A DNA stretch of 64,000 nucleotides from Planctomycetaceae bacterium (GCA_024742875.1 JANSXP010000002.1:124001-188000), one strand, 5' to 3'. Shown: positions 40,154 through 49,458, numbered from the stretch's first letter. Notes: generated from the sequence alone by a model not told the origin. Translations and numbers: made by a program.

Positions 40154-40747
40154 CTATCGGCCGGACGACTGCAGTATGGCGGCCAGTGCCCGACGGGCGC
40201 GGGACATTCGCATATCGATCGCTTCCGGTGCGAGGTTGACCGCCAGGCCAATCTTGCGGGACGGCCAGTTCAGTGCGTAGCGGAGCACAAGGACATGGCG
40301 ATCCACTTCACCAAGTTTCCGCAGTGCGCCTCGGACGCGGTCTGTGGTTTCAATCTTCATCAGCAGGGCCGACGGCTCAAAGCGTTCGGTGGCCAGGACG
40401 CCGGGAGTGCACCGAGCAGGGCGTTCGGTCAGTCCTCTGCGAAAACGATCGTAGAGCCAGTTGGTCCCCACCTGTCTGAGCCAGGAAACAGGATGACGAA
40501 TTGTGCGTTCGCCCTGTTCCAGAAATCGGGCAAACGCCTCCTGCAGTGCGTCGCTGGCGATCTCCGGGTCAGCGCATTTGGCGTAAAAGGCGGCCCATAG
40601 TTCCGGAGAGTACGTCCGGTAAATGCGATCCACCTCATCGCTCCACGCCACCCCGCCACCGATCACCCGATCATCGAGGATGAGCGTTTCGTCCGCCCGA
40701 TCATCGGCCGTGTCTTCGAGTCGCGGCGGGAGCCTGGAAACATTCAT
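40154..40747 (-). CDS. ECF RNA polymerase sigma factor
   Basis: 197 residues from the ATG at 40747, with AGGAAG 7 bases upstream. Region 2 is YRTYSPELWAAFYAKCADPE ... DALQEAFARF, and region 4 is KLGEVDRHVLVLRYALNWPSRKIGLAVNLAPEAIDMRMSR. It is a planctomycete-type sigma-70 of the SigZ/ECF01-like group by general pattern. It would direct transcription of a stress or surface regulon. No membrane anti-sigma factor is adjacent; the following gene is the acidic surface protein. A 14-bp repeat lies just upstream. Confidence 0.88.
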   Translation of the reverse strand: MNVSRLPPRLEDTADDRADETLILDDRVIGGGVAWSDEVDRIYRTYSPELWAAFYAKCADPEIASDALQEAFARFLEQGERTIRHPVSWLRQVGTNWLYDRFRRGLTERPARCTPGVLATERFEPSALLMKIETTDRVRGALRKLGEVDRHVLVLRYALNWPSRKIGLAVNLAPEAIDMRMSRARRALAAILQSSGR

Positions 40748-40766
40748 GGGGATCTTCCTGGAATCG

Positions 40767-40796
40767 TTCTGTGGACCACTTTCTGTGGACCACTTT
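40767..40796. repeat. 14-bp direct repeat upstream of the ECF sigma gene
   Basis: TTCTGTGGACCACT occurs twice in tandem (40767-40780, 40781-40794), followed by a partial TTCTGA. It sits 20 bases upstream of the sigma start, so it overlaps the leader or promoter. Confidence 0.8.
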
Positions 40797-40995
40797 CTGA
40801 GCACGCTCCTGACCAAAGTCTTACCGCCAGTCGACGACGGCGTGTGAATTGCGGGTCTGGGTCCGAATCCCGGGAATGCAGATTTCCGACGTCAGTTTGG
40901 CAGTGTGGTCCGCATCACGTTCCGACGACTGGTAAGATGGGGATGGTCCGCAGGCGATGGTGCCCGCGTGACCAACTCCCAAGAATCAGCTCCGG

Positions 40996-42123
40996 ATGAA
41001 AGAGGAAATGTCCAAACGTGTCGTTCTGGCGATGAGCGGTGGTGTCGACAGTTCGGCGGCCGCCGTGCTGCTGCACCAGCAGGGTTACGAGGTGATCGGC
41101 CTGTTCATGCGATCGGGCGAGACCGAGAAGGCGGCCTGCGCGGTGACAGGCGACGGTCTGCTGCCCGTGCTGGATACGCCCGCCCACAAACAGGGATGCT
41201 GCAGCGCCGAAGACGCGGCCGACGCGCGGCGTGTGGCGGACGAACTGGGCATCCCGTTTCACTCGCTCAACTTTCAGGATTCGTTCCGTCGCATCAAGGA
41301 CTACTTTGCCGACGAGTATCTGGCCGGTCGCACGCCCAACCCCTGTGTGCAGTGCAACAACTGGCTGAAGTTTGGCAAGCTGTGGACATTTGCCGAGCAG
41401 GTGGGCGCGGATCACATTGCCACCGGTCACTACGCTCAGATTCGACAGGATGCGGCGGGCCGGTATTCGCTGCACTGCGGCGCCGATCCAAAGAAAGATC
41501 AGTCCTATGTGCTGTTCGGCATCGAGCCGTCGCTGCTGAGCCGGATCCTGCTGCCGGTCGGCGGATACCAGAAGAGCGAAATTCGCGCGTTTGCCGAGGA
41601 TGCCGGACTGCGGGTGGCCCAGAAGAAAGACAGCTACGAAATCTGCTTCGTTCCCAACGACGACTACGCGGGCTTTCTCAAGTCCTATCGCGGCCACAGT
41701 GACACCGAAGGAGACTTTGTCGATCCCTCCGGCAATGTCCTGGGACAGCACGGCGGCTATGAAAAGTTCACCGTCGGACAGCGCAAGGGCCTGGGCATCA
41801 CGTTTGGTGAGCCACGGTTTGTGATTCGTGTGGATGCGGAGTCCAGACAGGTGGTGCTTGGTCAGCGGGAAGATCTGGCGACGACCACCATCAAGGCAAC
41901 CGGCCTGAACTGGCTGACAGCCCCGCCAGCCGGGCCATTCACCTGCGAAGCCAAATTTCGCTACCAGCAGCAAAGCCGCCGCTGTCAGGTGGAACTTACG
42001 AACGACGACACGGCCGTACTGACCCCGGACGAGCCGGTCATGGGGGTGGCCCCCGGCCAGGCGGCCGTGATGTACGACGGCGATCGGGTTCTGGGCGGCG
42101 GCTGGATTCAGGCACCCGCCTGA
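40996..42123 (+). CDS. mnmA: tRNA-specific 2-thiouridylase
   Basis: 375 residues. It adds sulfur to U34 of tRNA-Lys, Glu and Gln. The ATP-binding PP-loop is SGGVDSS at 14-20. The catalytic cysteines are C117 in NPCVQCNNWLKFG and C217 in YEICFVPNDDY. The C-terminal beta-barrel ends in GVAPGQAAVMYDGDRVLGGG. The ATG at 41008 is also possible; the GAGGAA in between favours neither start clearly. It is divergent from the sigma gene by 248 bases. Together with argS and cmoA this is the third tRNA gene in the window. Confidence 0.93.
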   Translation: MKEEMSKRVVLAMSGGVDSSAAAVLLHQQGYEVIGLFMRSGETEKAACAVTGDGLLPVLDTPAHKQGCCSAEDAADARRVADELGIPFHSLNFQDSFRRIKDYFADEYLAGRTPNPCVQCNNWLKFGKLWTFAEQVGADHIATGHYAQIRQDAAGRYSLHCGADPKKDQSYVLFGIEPSLLSRILLPVGGYQKSEIRAFAEDAGLRVAQKKDSYEICFVPNDDYAGFLKSYRGHSDTEGDFVDPSGNVLGQHGGYEKFTVGQRKGLGITFGEPRFVIRVDAESRQVVLGQREDLATTTIKATGLNWLTAPPAGPFTCEAKFRYQQQSRRCQVELTNDDTAVLTPDEPVMGVAPGQAAVMYDGDRVLGGGWIQAPA

Positions 42124-42192
42124 CACGTCCACAAAGGCACCAGCGGGCGGGTTGATCGTCGTACGGCTCTGCGCCGCTGACGCTTTCTCCTG

Positions 42193-44046
42193 CTACGGCT
42201 GAGAGGCGGTCTGGACCTCACTGGCCGTTTCACCAGTGCTCACGTCACCAGTCGTCACATCGCCCGCGGCCGCATCGTCAGCCTCGGGCTGCCCCTCCGC
42301 GGGCTCAGTTTTTGTAATGTTGTCTGACGGCGTCTGAGGAGCTTCAGGATCCCCCTCTGCGGGGTCTTCGGGCTGTTCGGCCGGTTGCTTAACGGCCGGC
42401 TCAATCAGCTGGCGATCTCTCAGCGTGTCTCCCAGTCGCAGCTTCCACACGCCCGCCTCATCCTCGAGCAGCAAAAATCGTTTGGAGATTTCTGTCAGGC
42501 GGGCATTGATGTCGGCCACAACCAGTCGATCGCCCACTTTCAGCTCAGGACGCTTGTTTTCGATCTGATTCCAGAACCACGCCACCGGCACGCCATCCAG
42601 TTCCACGGCGGCCGTAAAACGTGTTACAGCGGCTGTGTCATCCTGCACGTTGAGAACCACTGTTTTGCTGGCTGATTTGGACGGCGAGCCACTGTCGGCC
42701 ACCTTGACGGTAAATTCGTATTCACCGGGAGCGAAGGTCTTGGGTGGCTGCCAGCTCAGAGCATCCCCGTCAATCGACAGGCCCTCCGGCGCACCATCCA
42801 GCGAGAAGGACAGGTCGTCCAGATCGCCATCGTCCTCAGCCTTCAGATCGAGTGAAAAGTCGCGTCCGAGAATGACGGCCGCCGATCGGGCCACGGTCAG
42901 CACAGGGGCGGCGTTGGCCAGCTGCACGGTCACCGTCATCGTTTTTTCCATATTCAGCTCGTCATTGTTCTGCTGAGTCAGCAGAAACGTCAGCTCATGC
43001 TTTTCCGCCTGGGCATCCTCGGGAACAACCCATTCAAATTCTCCCGTTTCGGCATCATACGTCATGCCGTCAATTGCCCCGTCCATCGCAATGGTGGCCT
43101 TGCCGACATCCACATTGATGTCCCGCGGCTTGATCGACATCTTCAGCGTCTTGCCCGGCTCAACGGTCTTATTGGACACGGTAAACGTGGGCCGATAGAC
43201 CTTTTCCGGTTTCGGCTTGGTGAACAGCGACTCAGCCAGAAAGGCGGAGTAGCGATCAAAATTCACGCCGTCCTGCAAAGGCGACACGCCAAACAGCTGC
43301 ACGTACTCATTGCCTTCGTGGGCGGCCGCTTTGGTGCCCTCCACGCCACGTTCAATTTCCCACGTGTTGCCGGAACCGCCCACCACTTCAATCATTTCCC
43401 GACCCACCTGGACCTTGAAGGGGAACTTGTCCGGAAAGTCGGCCGACTCACCCACGACGACCGTCGTGGCTTCCGCGTCCAGTTTTTCGGGCAGGTGGGT
43501 GCGGGCAAACACATCACCACGCGACGGACTGCCCGCCACACTCAGTCCCTGCAGAGTCATGGTGACTTCCATGCGAGGCGTGCCCTGGGATCCGGTACTC
43601 TCCACGTCCAGTGCGCTGACACGCTGCTTCAACTCCGCCTGCTCAAACAGAAACAGAAACCGACTCAGGTCGTCGAGGCTGGCTTCTCCCTCCACCTCCA
43701 CACTGACAACGTTGTATTTGCCCGATCGCGACTCGGTGCGACCTGGCGTCACTTTCAGCTGTGCAAAGCGGCACTGCTCTGCCAGGTTGGTCACCCAGGT
43801 CAGATAGATCCGCTGGGCATCATTGACCGAGGGCGGCAGGCTGATCTGTTTGGTGTCCTCAATCAACTGCTCGGCCAGGTCGACCTGCCAGTCTTTCTCC
43901 TCGGCCCGCTCCAGACTGCGGCTGGCCGAGTTCAGCGAGGTCTTCGCCTTCTCAATGGGGCCCATGTACATCGGCTTGCCGATCATGAATCCCAGCACAC
44001 CGGCCAGCACACCACCAAGTACTTTTGTTCGTTTTGATTCGTCCAT
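42193..44046 (-). CDS. PilO/GspM-like protein with Ig-like repeats and possible GspC/PilP-like end
   Basis: 617 residues. A transmembrane helix (about 8-25) and a helical stretch (30-65) lead to a ferredoxin-like PilO/GspM-type region (about 75-180, RIYLTWVTNLAEQCRFAQLK; SLDDLSRFLFLFEQ). A beta-rich segment follows, then two Ig/cadherin-like repeats (about 300-475; AAPVLTVARSAAVILGRDFS, YEFTVKVADSG). After these, LKVGDRLVVADINARLTEIS and GVWKLRLGDTL resemble a GspC/PilP homology region. The C-terminus is acidic. It closes the secretion operon, 85 bases after the PilM/N gene. It would be the inner-membrane platform protein in the periplasm. Confidence 0.75.
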   Translation of the reverse strand: MDESKRTKVLGGVLAGVLGFMIGKPMYMGPIEKAKTSLNSASRSLERAEEKDWQVDLAEQLIEDTKQISLPPSVNDAQRIYLTWVTNLAEQCRFAQLKVTPGRTESRSGKYNVVSVEVEGEASLDDLSRFLFLFEQAELKQRVSALDVESTGSQGTPRMEVTMTLQGLSVAGSPSRGDVFARTHLPEKLDAEATTVVVGESADFPDKFPFKVQVGREMIEVVGGSGNTWEIERGVEGTKAAAHEGNEYVQLFGVSPLQDGVNFDRYSAFLAESLFTKPKPEKVYRPTFTVSNKTVEPGKTLKMSIKPRDINVDVGKATIAMDGAIDGMTYDAETGEFEWVVPEDAQAEKHELTFLLTQQNNDELNMEKTMTVTVQLANAAPVLTVARSAAVILGRDFSLDLKAEDDGDLDDLSFSLDGAPEGLSIDGDALSWQPPKTFAPGEYEFTVKVADSGSPSKSASKTVVLNVQDDTAAVTRFTAAVELDGVPVAWFWNQIENKRPELKVGDRLVVADINARLTEISKRFLLLEDEAGVWKLRLGDTLRDRQLIEPAVKQPAEQPEDPAEGDPEAPQTPSDNITKTEPAEGQPEADDAAAGDVTTGDVSTGETASEVQTASQP

Positions 44047-44131
44047 TGTTCTTCAACCGGATAAGGCGTCAGAGGAAAAGCGGGCTGCCAGAAAACAGCA
44101 GCCGGCTTGATTGATCAGGGAACGGCAGACG

Positions 44132-45595
44132 TCAGGCTTTCGCCGCACTCGATTCTTCGGGAACGGGAATGCGAACATCCAGTTCCACTTCCATGCTGTA
44201 ATCAGGATCACGCAGGCTTTGCTGCATTTCATTAGGCGTGACGTCAAAGCCGGCTTCCCGCAGACGACGCTCCAGATCTTCGATATCACGGCGTGATTTG
44301 GCCAGACCGTTGGCAGAGATCGAACCGACGTGCGTTTTGGAATCCAGATGCTGGAACTTCACATCCTTGATAAACACGCGTTCTGTGCTGCCCATGATCT
44401 CGCGGATTTTCACCATCTGATCCAGCCAGCCGATGTCGCGATTGGACCAGGCTTTCAAATCTTCAGCCAGTTCCAGCTGGTTTTTGGCCGCCTTATAGCG
44501 GTCTCCCATGTCGGCCACGTCCTGCTTGATCTGCTTCGTCTGTTTCTCATAGCCCGACACCGCACTGTCGCGATACTTCCAGCCGCCAATGACCAGCAGG
44601 GCCAGACCACCGCCGATCAGAATCTTCTTCAACCGGCCGTAGTCTTTCTTCTCCGGCGCTTTGCGGGGGTTGATCAGGTCCACGTTTTGAACAGACGCAG
44701 CACGCCCGGCCACTAAAGCGCCGGAAATCGCCAGCAGGTCCGACGCCGAGACACCCGCAAAACTGCCGGAGACGAGTGTGTCGTTGGGATCCACGCGAAC
44801 AACGGTGGCGTCGTTGAGTCGTTTGGTGATCGAATCGGGAACCACGGCCGTCACTTCAGGACTGCCAATCAGCGTGAGGCGGCTGACGGTATACGCGCCC
44901 ATGTCTTCGGCGGCCGCCATCCGGGCGCGGGACACTTCCGCCCGTACGGCCTGCTCGGCCGCTTCGATCGACGTCCAGGATGCTCCGCTGTGCGAAAACG
45001 CGACGGAGTTGCCGTTCATAAAGATCATCTCGATGGAGTCTGACCCCAGGGCGATGATGGCTTCCACGTTGCTGCCGGCATCAGATGACACCAGTCCCGC
45101 GTTGACCGCCGAGGCGGCAATGCCAAACGAACTGACGCGAACACTGCTGAGCGTCAGTCGACAGGTCGACAGCGCTTCCATCACGGCCGTCACATGCTGC
45201 TGCGGGAGCGTCACCAGAATGACTTCACGTGTCTCGGCCCCGGGAGCAGCGGGCAGCGGAACAAAGTCCAGACAAACCGACTCGACGGGCACGGTCAGCC
45301 GCGTGGCCGCCTGCATGCGGACCAGTTCCGGAATTTCGTCGTCACCCAGATTCGGGAGCGTGATGCGATGAAAGGTCACCAGATCACGGGGAAAGACAAC
45401 AACCGCCTCTTCGGCCTTCATACCGGCCGATGAGAGGGCTTCCGTCAGTTTCTCTCCCAGTTCCCGCGCGTTGAGCGTGCCGCCTTCCCGATCCACGGTC
45501 ACCGCCGACTCGATGCGTACGGACTTGCCGCTGGCTGTTCCGGTGGCCGCGATGATCTGGTCGCGATCCCATTCGATGACGATTGGTTGAGCCAT
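44132..45595 (-). CDS. gspL: PilM-PilN / GspL-like assembly platform protein
   Basis: 487 residues. The cytoplasmic actin-like domain spans about 1-310: IVIEWDRDQIIAA opening, FHRITLPNLGDDEIPELVRM, and IIALGSDSIEMIFMNG. A transmembrane helix (KILIGGGLALLVIGGWK, about 325-345) is followed by a periplasmic coiled coil and a small PilN/GspL-type domain (MGSTERVFIKDVKFQHLDS). PilM and PilN are separate proteins in type IV pili but fused in GspL, so this is a GspL-like protein. It is 210 bases after gspK, the largest gap in the operon. Confidence 0.82.
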   Translation of the reverse strand: MAQPIVIEWDRDQIIAATGTASGKSVRIESAVTVDREGGTLNARELGEKLTEALSSAGMKAEEAVVVFPRDLVTFHRITLPNLGDDEIPELVRMQAATRLTVPVESVCLDFVPLPAAPGAETREVILVTLPQQHVTAVMEALSTCRLTLSSVRVSSFGIAASAVNAGLVSSDAGSNVEAIIALGSDSIEMIFMNGNSVAFSHSGASWTSIEAAEQAVRAEVSRARMAAAEDMGAYTVSRLTLIGSPEVTAVVPDSITKRLNDATVVRVDPNDTLVSGSFAGVSASDLLAISGALVAGRAASVQNVDLINPRKAPEKKDYGRLKKILIGGGLALLVIGGWKYRDSAVSGYEKQTKQIKQDVADMGDRYKAAKNQLELAEDLKAWSNRDIGWLDQMVKIREIMGSTERVFIKDVKFQHLDSKTHVGSISANGLAKSRRDIEDLERRLREAGFDVTPNEMQQSLRDPDYSMEVELDVRIPVPEESSAAKA

Positions 45596-45805
45596 AGTTG
45601 TTCAATTCAAAACAAGGTGTGGTGCCCGCTTTGCCACCGCAAAGCCGACCTGCACTGTATTAAACCCCGCCCGACCCCCTGCGGCGCCGGTGCTGCCTAA
45701 AGGCAACAGTCGTCAATAGTTAAGTCAATCCGATTGTACGTTTTGGTCCGATTGTCTGATCCGAGATTCCGGACTTCTGATCGCCCCGACACCGTCGCCT
45801 GCCGA

Positions 45806-47485
45806 TCAGCGGTCATAGATGGGTTTCAACTCGTCGGGATGGAAGGCGCGTCCCAGCGACGTCAGATCCCGGATGAACATCACCCGCGGTGGATACTCGG
45901 TCGCATCCACCATGGCTTCCAGCCGAGTCATCGGGCCACCGTTGCCAAAGTGCCCAATCACCTGAAACCGGTGCACATCGCCACCGGTCGTGATGTACGG
46001 TCCCAGTTCCCGCAACTGCTGCAGATCGATCAAACCTTCGGTGAACAGCCAGGCGGCCGTCTGGCGACGCACCATGATGCTGGCGGAACCGCCCTGCATG
46101 CCGACTTCCGGTCGCGAGGCGATAATGTCGTCCACGATGGTGCCCGGCAGTTCGCTGGGGATGGCATTGGAGACGGACGTGAGCACTTCGGCCCGCGCCT
46201 CATTGATATTCACACGGCCTTCCACGTAGGAGTCATCATTGATCGTCAGATACTTTTCCAGCTCCGGAAAATCGTTGATCACATTGTCTTCTGACCAGGG
46301 ACTCACAAACGACTTGCTGCCCGAGGAGTAGGTTTCGACCGGATTGGTCTCACCGCCAATCAGCTCATACAGCGACGTGAACTGAAACGTGGGTACCACC
46401 GTCAGGTTGATGTCGTTGCGGGAGATCTTTTCTTCAATTCCCGATTCCGGCAGTTCGAAGGCCTGCTGGGCGTATTCGGTGCCGCCAATGCGATAGGCCA
46501 CAATGAAGCTGGCCGCGTCTTCGCCATACAAAGCTTCGATGTCATCGTACAAAGTGGTCATCTCACCGCTGTTGAGATTGATCTTGGGATCGCCGTCGGG
46601 GTTGGTGTTACGCTCTCGACTGGTCGCGGTGAGATATTCCTTCCAGCCAAGATCCAGCACGCCATCCGCATTGTCCGGCGGATAAGAGGCGTCCCCATCA
46701 TTCTCATTGGCATCGAGCCGACCATTGTTGTTGGTATCTTCCCCGTAGAAATATTCCGGCAGGACGCCCTGAACTTTCAGCAGTTCGTTGATGTCCTCCA
46801 TCGGCCCGTTTTTGCATTCATAAGGCACCGTCAGCGACTGGTAGTCGCTCGTCTCCGCGCCGCCGGGTCGGCGGTCGTCGTCAGAGTCCAGCCAGTCCAG
46901 CGTGGCATTGAGGATGTCTTCGGTCATGTTGGGGATGTTTTCCACGGCCAGATTGGCCAGCCCCAGTGACTCCTCGCCGAGGGCCACTCGCGCCTCATCC
47001 AGCTCGTAGAGTGTCAGCAGCTGATTCACGTTGAATTTCGCACTCTCGTTGGCAATACCAAACCGATGCCCGCCCGTGGTCAGATTGGTTTCATCAAAGG
47101 CGATCACGGTGAACATCACCTGGCCGCGTTCGTTGGGCGAATCGAACAGTATCTGTCGGCTGAAACTGTCCGGGTTGTCATAAAAGTCGATGGTGTCGTC
47201 GGTGTCGCTCTCCATGATCCGCGTGGCCACCAGTTCCACGCCGGATTCCGCCGCCGTACGGGCAATCACATCGTCACCACCCATCACCACAGCGCGGTGT
47301 TCGACCAGCATCGTGCCCGAGTAGTTGTAGGCCGCAAAGATCAGCAGGACCACAGTCACCAGCACAACCATCAGGATAAAACCGTCGCGATCGACCGGCT
47401 GCGAACAGTGGGGGCGGCGTACCGCGGCCTGCTGCCGTTTCCGCTGCTGTCTCCTGTGGCGACGCTGCTGTTTGTTTCGCATCAC
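45806..47485 (-). CDS. gspK: Type II secretion minor pseudopilin GspK
   Basis: 559 residues, larger than the usual 320-340. The N-terminus is basic, then a hydrophobic pseudopilin-like helix (GFILMVVLVTVVLLIFAAYN) follows. As in other GspK proteins there is no strict Glu5 consensus. The large globular domain has Asp/Asn-rich loops (DTNNNGRLDANENDGD, a calcium-binding-like pattern) and T2SSK helix-hairpin-helix-like INLNSGEMTTLYDDIEALYG. GspK caps the pseudopilus. It overlaps gspJ by 4 bases. Confidence 0.85.
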   Translation of the reverse strand: MMRNKQQRRHRRQQRKRQQAAVRRPHCSQPVDRDGFILMVVLVTVVLLIFAAYNYSGTMLVEHRAVVMGGDDVIARTAAESGVELVATRIMESDTDDTIDFYDNPDSFSRQILFDSPNERGQVMFTVIAFDETNLTTGGHRFGIANESAKFNVNQLLTLYELDEARVALGEESLGLANLAVENIPNMTEDILNATLDWLDSDDDRRPGGAETSDYQSLTVPYECKNGPMEDINELLKVQGVLPEYFYGEDTNNNGRLDANENDGDASYPPDNADGVLDLGWKEYLTATSRERNTNPDGDPKINLNSGEMTTLYDDIEALYGEDAASFIVAYRIGGTEYAQQAFELPESGIEEKISRNDINLTVVPTFQFTSLYELIGGETNPVETYSSGSKSFVSPWSEDNVINDFPELEKYLTINDDSYVEGRVNINEARAEVLTSVSNAIPSELPGTIVDDIIASRPEVGMQGGSASIMVRRQTAAWLFTEGLIDLQQLRELGPYITTGGDVHRFQVIGHFGNGGPMTRLEAMVDATEYPPRVMFIRDLTSLGRAFHPDELKPIYDR

Positions 47486-48336
47486 AATTCCTCCCCCACA
47501 TAGGGCCGGGCCACCGGCACGGGAATCACGAGTCGGTGTTCGGTGTCGGGGATCCAGCCGGGGATGTCTTCCGGTTCCCGCGGATCGTTCGGATCGATGA
47601 TGGTGCGGAGCTTGAGAATTACTTCAATGGCCTGCGGCATGGCGTTGGATTCTGTGCTGTCCCACTCGGGCTGATACTCCAGGCCATCCCAGTACTGAAA
47701 CTGCATGTCGGCCACTTCCCGCGCGATCAGCTCAGACGCCGCTTCCTGCGTGGCCATATCACTGGCATTGATGGCCAGACTCAGCCCCGCCAGATCGCCC
47801 TGCATGCGGGCCAGACCCACGACGTTGTCCGTGGAGTCGGGGTCGGCAAACGTACTGCCGACGGCCCCCGCCAGATCGCCTGCACCGCTGTCGGCAAGAA
47901 AGTAGCGAATGATCATCGCATCACTGCTGCGATCATTCGGATCGGTCAGCAGTTGTCGGTCCACGTAAGCCGTGTCCCGCGTGGGACGGCTGATATACAG
48001 CACGAGGTCTTTGTCAGTGCCAAACAGTCCGTTGTCATACGAACTCATCTCTGTGCCGGCATCCTCGTCCTCAGTCTGGTTGTCCTCTTCGTCGGAGTCC
48101 AGTGTGTCCTGCTCCACGAATGTCACCGACTTGATATCACGGGCGATAAACCGCAGCAGCGAACGCGCGACCTGCACGCGCTCAATTTCGTCGTAGCTGT
48201 CCGCGGCCGTCGTCCAGTAGATGTTCATGGCCGAGTACATGGCGGCCATCAGCAGCGATGTCAGGCCGACGGCCAGCAGGACTTCGATAATCGTGAAGCC
48301 GCCGCGATGGCTGGTTTTGGCAAATCGTGAGGTCAT
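47482..48336 (-). CDS. gspJ: Type II secretion minor pseudopilin GspJ-like
   Basis: 284 residues. The prepilin peptidase site is HRGG-FTIIEVLLAVGLTSL: cleavage after Gly, with Glu5 present. A long hydrophobic helix follows, then a beta-rich domain with LLRFIARDIKSVTFVEQ, typical of GspJ. An acidic insertion (DSDEEDNQTEDEDAG) is unusual. Four-base overlaps with gspI and gspK indicate coupled translation, consistent with formation of the GspI-J-K tip complex. Confidence 0.85.
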   Translation of the reverse strand: MTSRFAKTSHRGGFTIIEVLLAVGLTSLLMAAMYSAMNIYWTTAADSYDEIERVQVARSLLRFIARDIKSVTFVEQDTLDSDEEDNQTEDEDAGTEMSSYDNGLFGTDKDLVLYISRPTRDTAYVDRQLLTDPNDRSSDAMIIRYFLADSGAGDLAGAVGSTFADPDSTDNVVGLARMQGDLAGLSLAINASDMATQEAASELIAREVADMQFQYWDGLEYQPEWDSTESNAMPQAIEVILKLRTIIDPNDPREPEDIPGWIPDTEHRLVIPVPVARPYVGEEL

Positions 48337-48761
48337 TCGGACGCCTCACTTTCCAGAGCGGCATCCAGAAACAGCTGCGGGTCCCGCATGTAGCGAGTCA
48401 GCTGAAAATAGGCGTTGGCTTCATCGCCCGCCATGTGCTCCACCAGCACCACAATCTTCAGCAGACTGGTGCCGTCCGCATCTTCGATGGTCGTGGTCAG
48501 CTGCCACTCATCGTTGTCTTCAAATCGCTCCGAGACGGCCGTCATCTCGCGAATCCCCGCGACGTACTCGCCCATTACCGATTCGCAGCGCACCACGGCT
48601 TCGGCTTCCAGACGGGCACTCAACCGAGACTCATGCCCGATGTTGATGATGCCCAGCACAGCCGTCAGCGAGCCCAGAAAAATGGCAGTCGCCACCAGCA
48701 CTTCAATCAGCGTGAGCCCGCGTCGGCCGAGGACCGGATGTTTGCAACGGCGCTGCATCAC
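48333..48761 (-). CDS. gspI: Type II secretion minor pseudopilin GspI-like
   Basis: 142 residues. The prepilin motif is RRG-LTLIEVLVATAIFLGSL with Glu5. The rest is a small helical and beta domain with SRLSARLEAEAVVRCESVMG, the usual GspI length and layout. It overlaps gspH and gspJ by 4 bases each. Confidence 0.82.
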   Translation of the reverse strand: MMQRRCKHPVLGRRGLTLIEVLVATAIFLGSLTAVLGIINIGHESRLSARLEAEAVVRCESVMGEYVAGIREMTAVSERFEDNDEWQLTTTIEDADGTSLLKIVVLVEHMAGDEANAYFQLTRYMRDPQLFLDAALESEASE

Positions 48762-49360
48762 AGGTCGTCCTCCGGATAAACCTGTGAGACCCGCGTGGTC
48801 CCTGTGAGGCCCCGCAGCGTGACGTCCGACGTGAGTCCCGCCGCGTTGGAAACCCGAAACGTGAAGTCGTCCGCGGTGCCATCAAAGCGAAACATCACGG
48901 GTGTCGACCACCGTAGTCGGGCCAGTTCGGCACCCCCCAGATCTCCAAATCGCGCGGCTTCCAGAATCTCGGACTGTTCCTCTTCGCCTTTGGCCCGGCG
49001 AATGGTGATGCCCTCTTCCAGCGGCATCAAGGCATAGTACTGCTGATCGGTGCGGGTGGAGGTCTGCTCGGTGGATTCCTGAGTGGTCACATCGTTGGGC
49101 AGCACGACCAGATGACGACCGCCCACTTCGTACCGCACTTCGTAATCAATTCCCGTTTCAATACTGAACCGCCGTGCTTCGGCCAGTGCGTCACGCAGTT
49201 GGTCGGCCTCGCCAAAAACCGCGTTCTCCCCCACCATCGACATCAGGTTGGGCACCGCCAGCGCAGCAATGGTCACCACAATGCTGAGAACCAAAATCAG
49301 TTCCAGCAAAGAGAACCCCGGATCAGGGTGGCGGTCATGCTGTGCGACGGTCTTTTGCAT
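48758..49360 (-). CDS. gspH: Type II secretion minor pseudopilin GspH-like
   Basis: 200 residues. The prepilin motif is DPG-FSLLELILVLSIVVTIA with Glu5. The C-terminal domain has FGEADQLRDALAEARRFSIE followed by TGIDYEVRYEVGGRH, the typical GspH pattern. It is separated from gspG by 98 bases containing an inverted repeat, and overlaps gspI by 4 bases. Confidence 0.82.
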   Translation of the reverse strand: MQKTVAQHDRHPDPGFSLLELILVLSIVVTIAALAVPNLMSMVGENAVFGEADQLRDALAEARRFSIETGIDYEVRYEVGGRHLVVLPNDVTTQESTEQTSTRTDQQYYALMPLEEGITIRRAKGEEEQSEILEAARFGDLGGAELARLRWSTPVMFRFDGTADDFTFRVSNAAGLTSDVTLRGLTGTTRVSQVYPEDDL

Positions 49361-49376
49361 AAGTGGTTCACACGAC

Positions 49377-49413
49377 GAAACCGCACGGGGGCCAAAGCGG
49401 CCTGTGCGGTTTC
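49377..49413 (-). promoter_or_regulatory. Intercistronic hairpin between gspG and gspH
   Basis: GAAACCGCAC (49377-49386) and GTGCGGTTTC (49404-49413) form a perfect 10-bp stem. There is no T-run, so it is more likely an mRNA stabilising or partially terminating structure that favours the major pseudopilin. Confidence 0.6.
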
Positions 49414-49458
49414 CTGTTGGCCCCGAAGAGCAATGTCGATCCGAATACGAGGCCCGGA

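Noticed and set aside
40850-40880. tRNA T-arm-like sequence GGGTCCGAATCCC
   Set aside because: The T-loop lacks the TTC pattern and no acceptor, D or anticodon arms can be folded around it.
42997-44037. 346-codon plus-strand open frame opposite the PilO-like gene
   Set aside because: Antisense shadow with no motif, while the minus strand has a transmembrane helix and Ig-like repeats in an operon.
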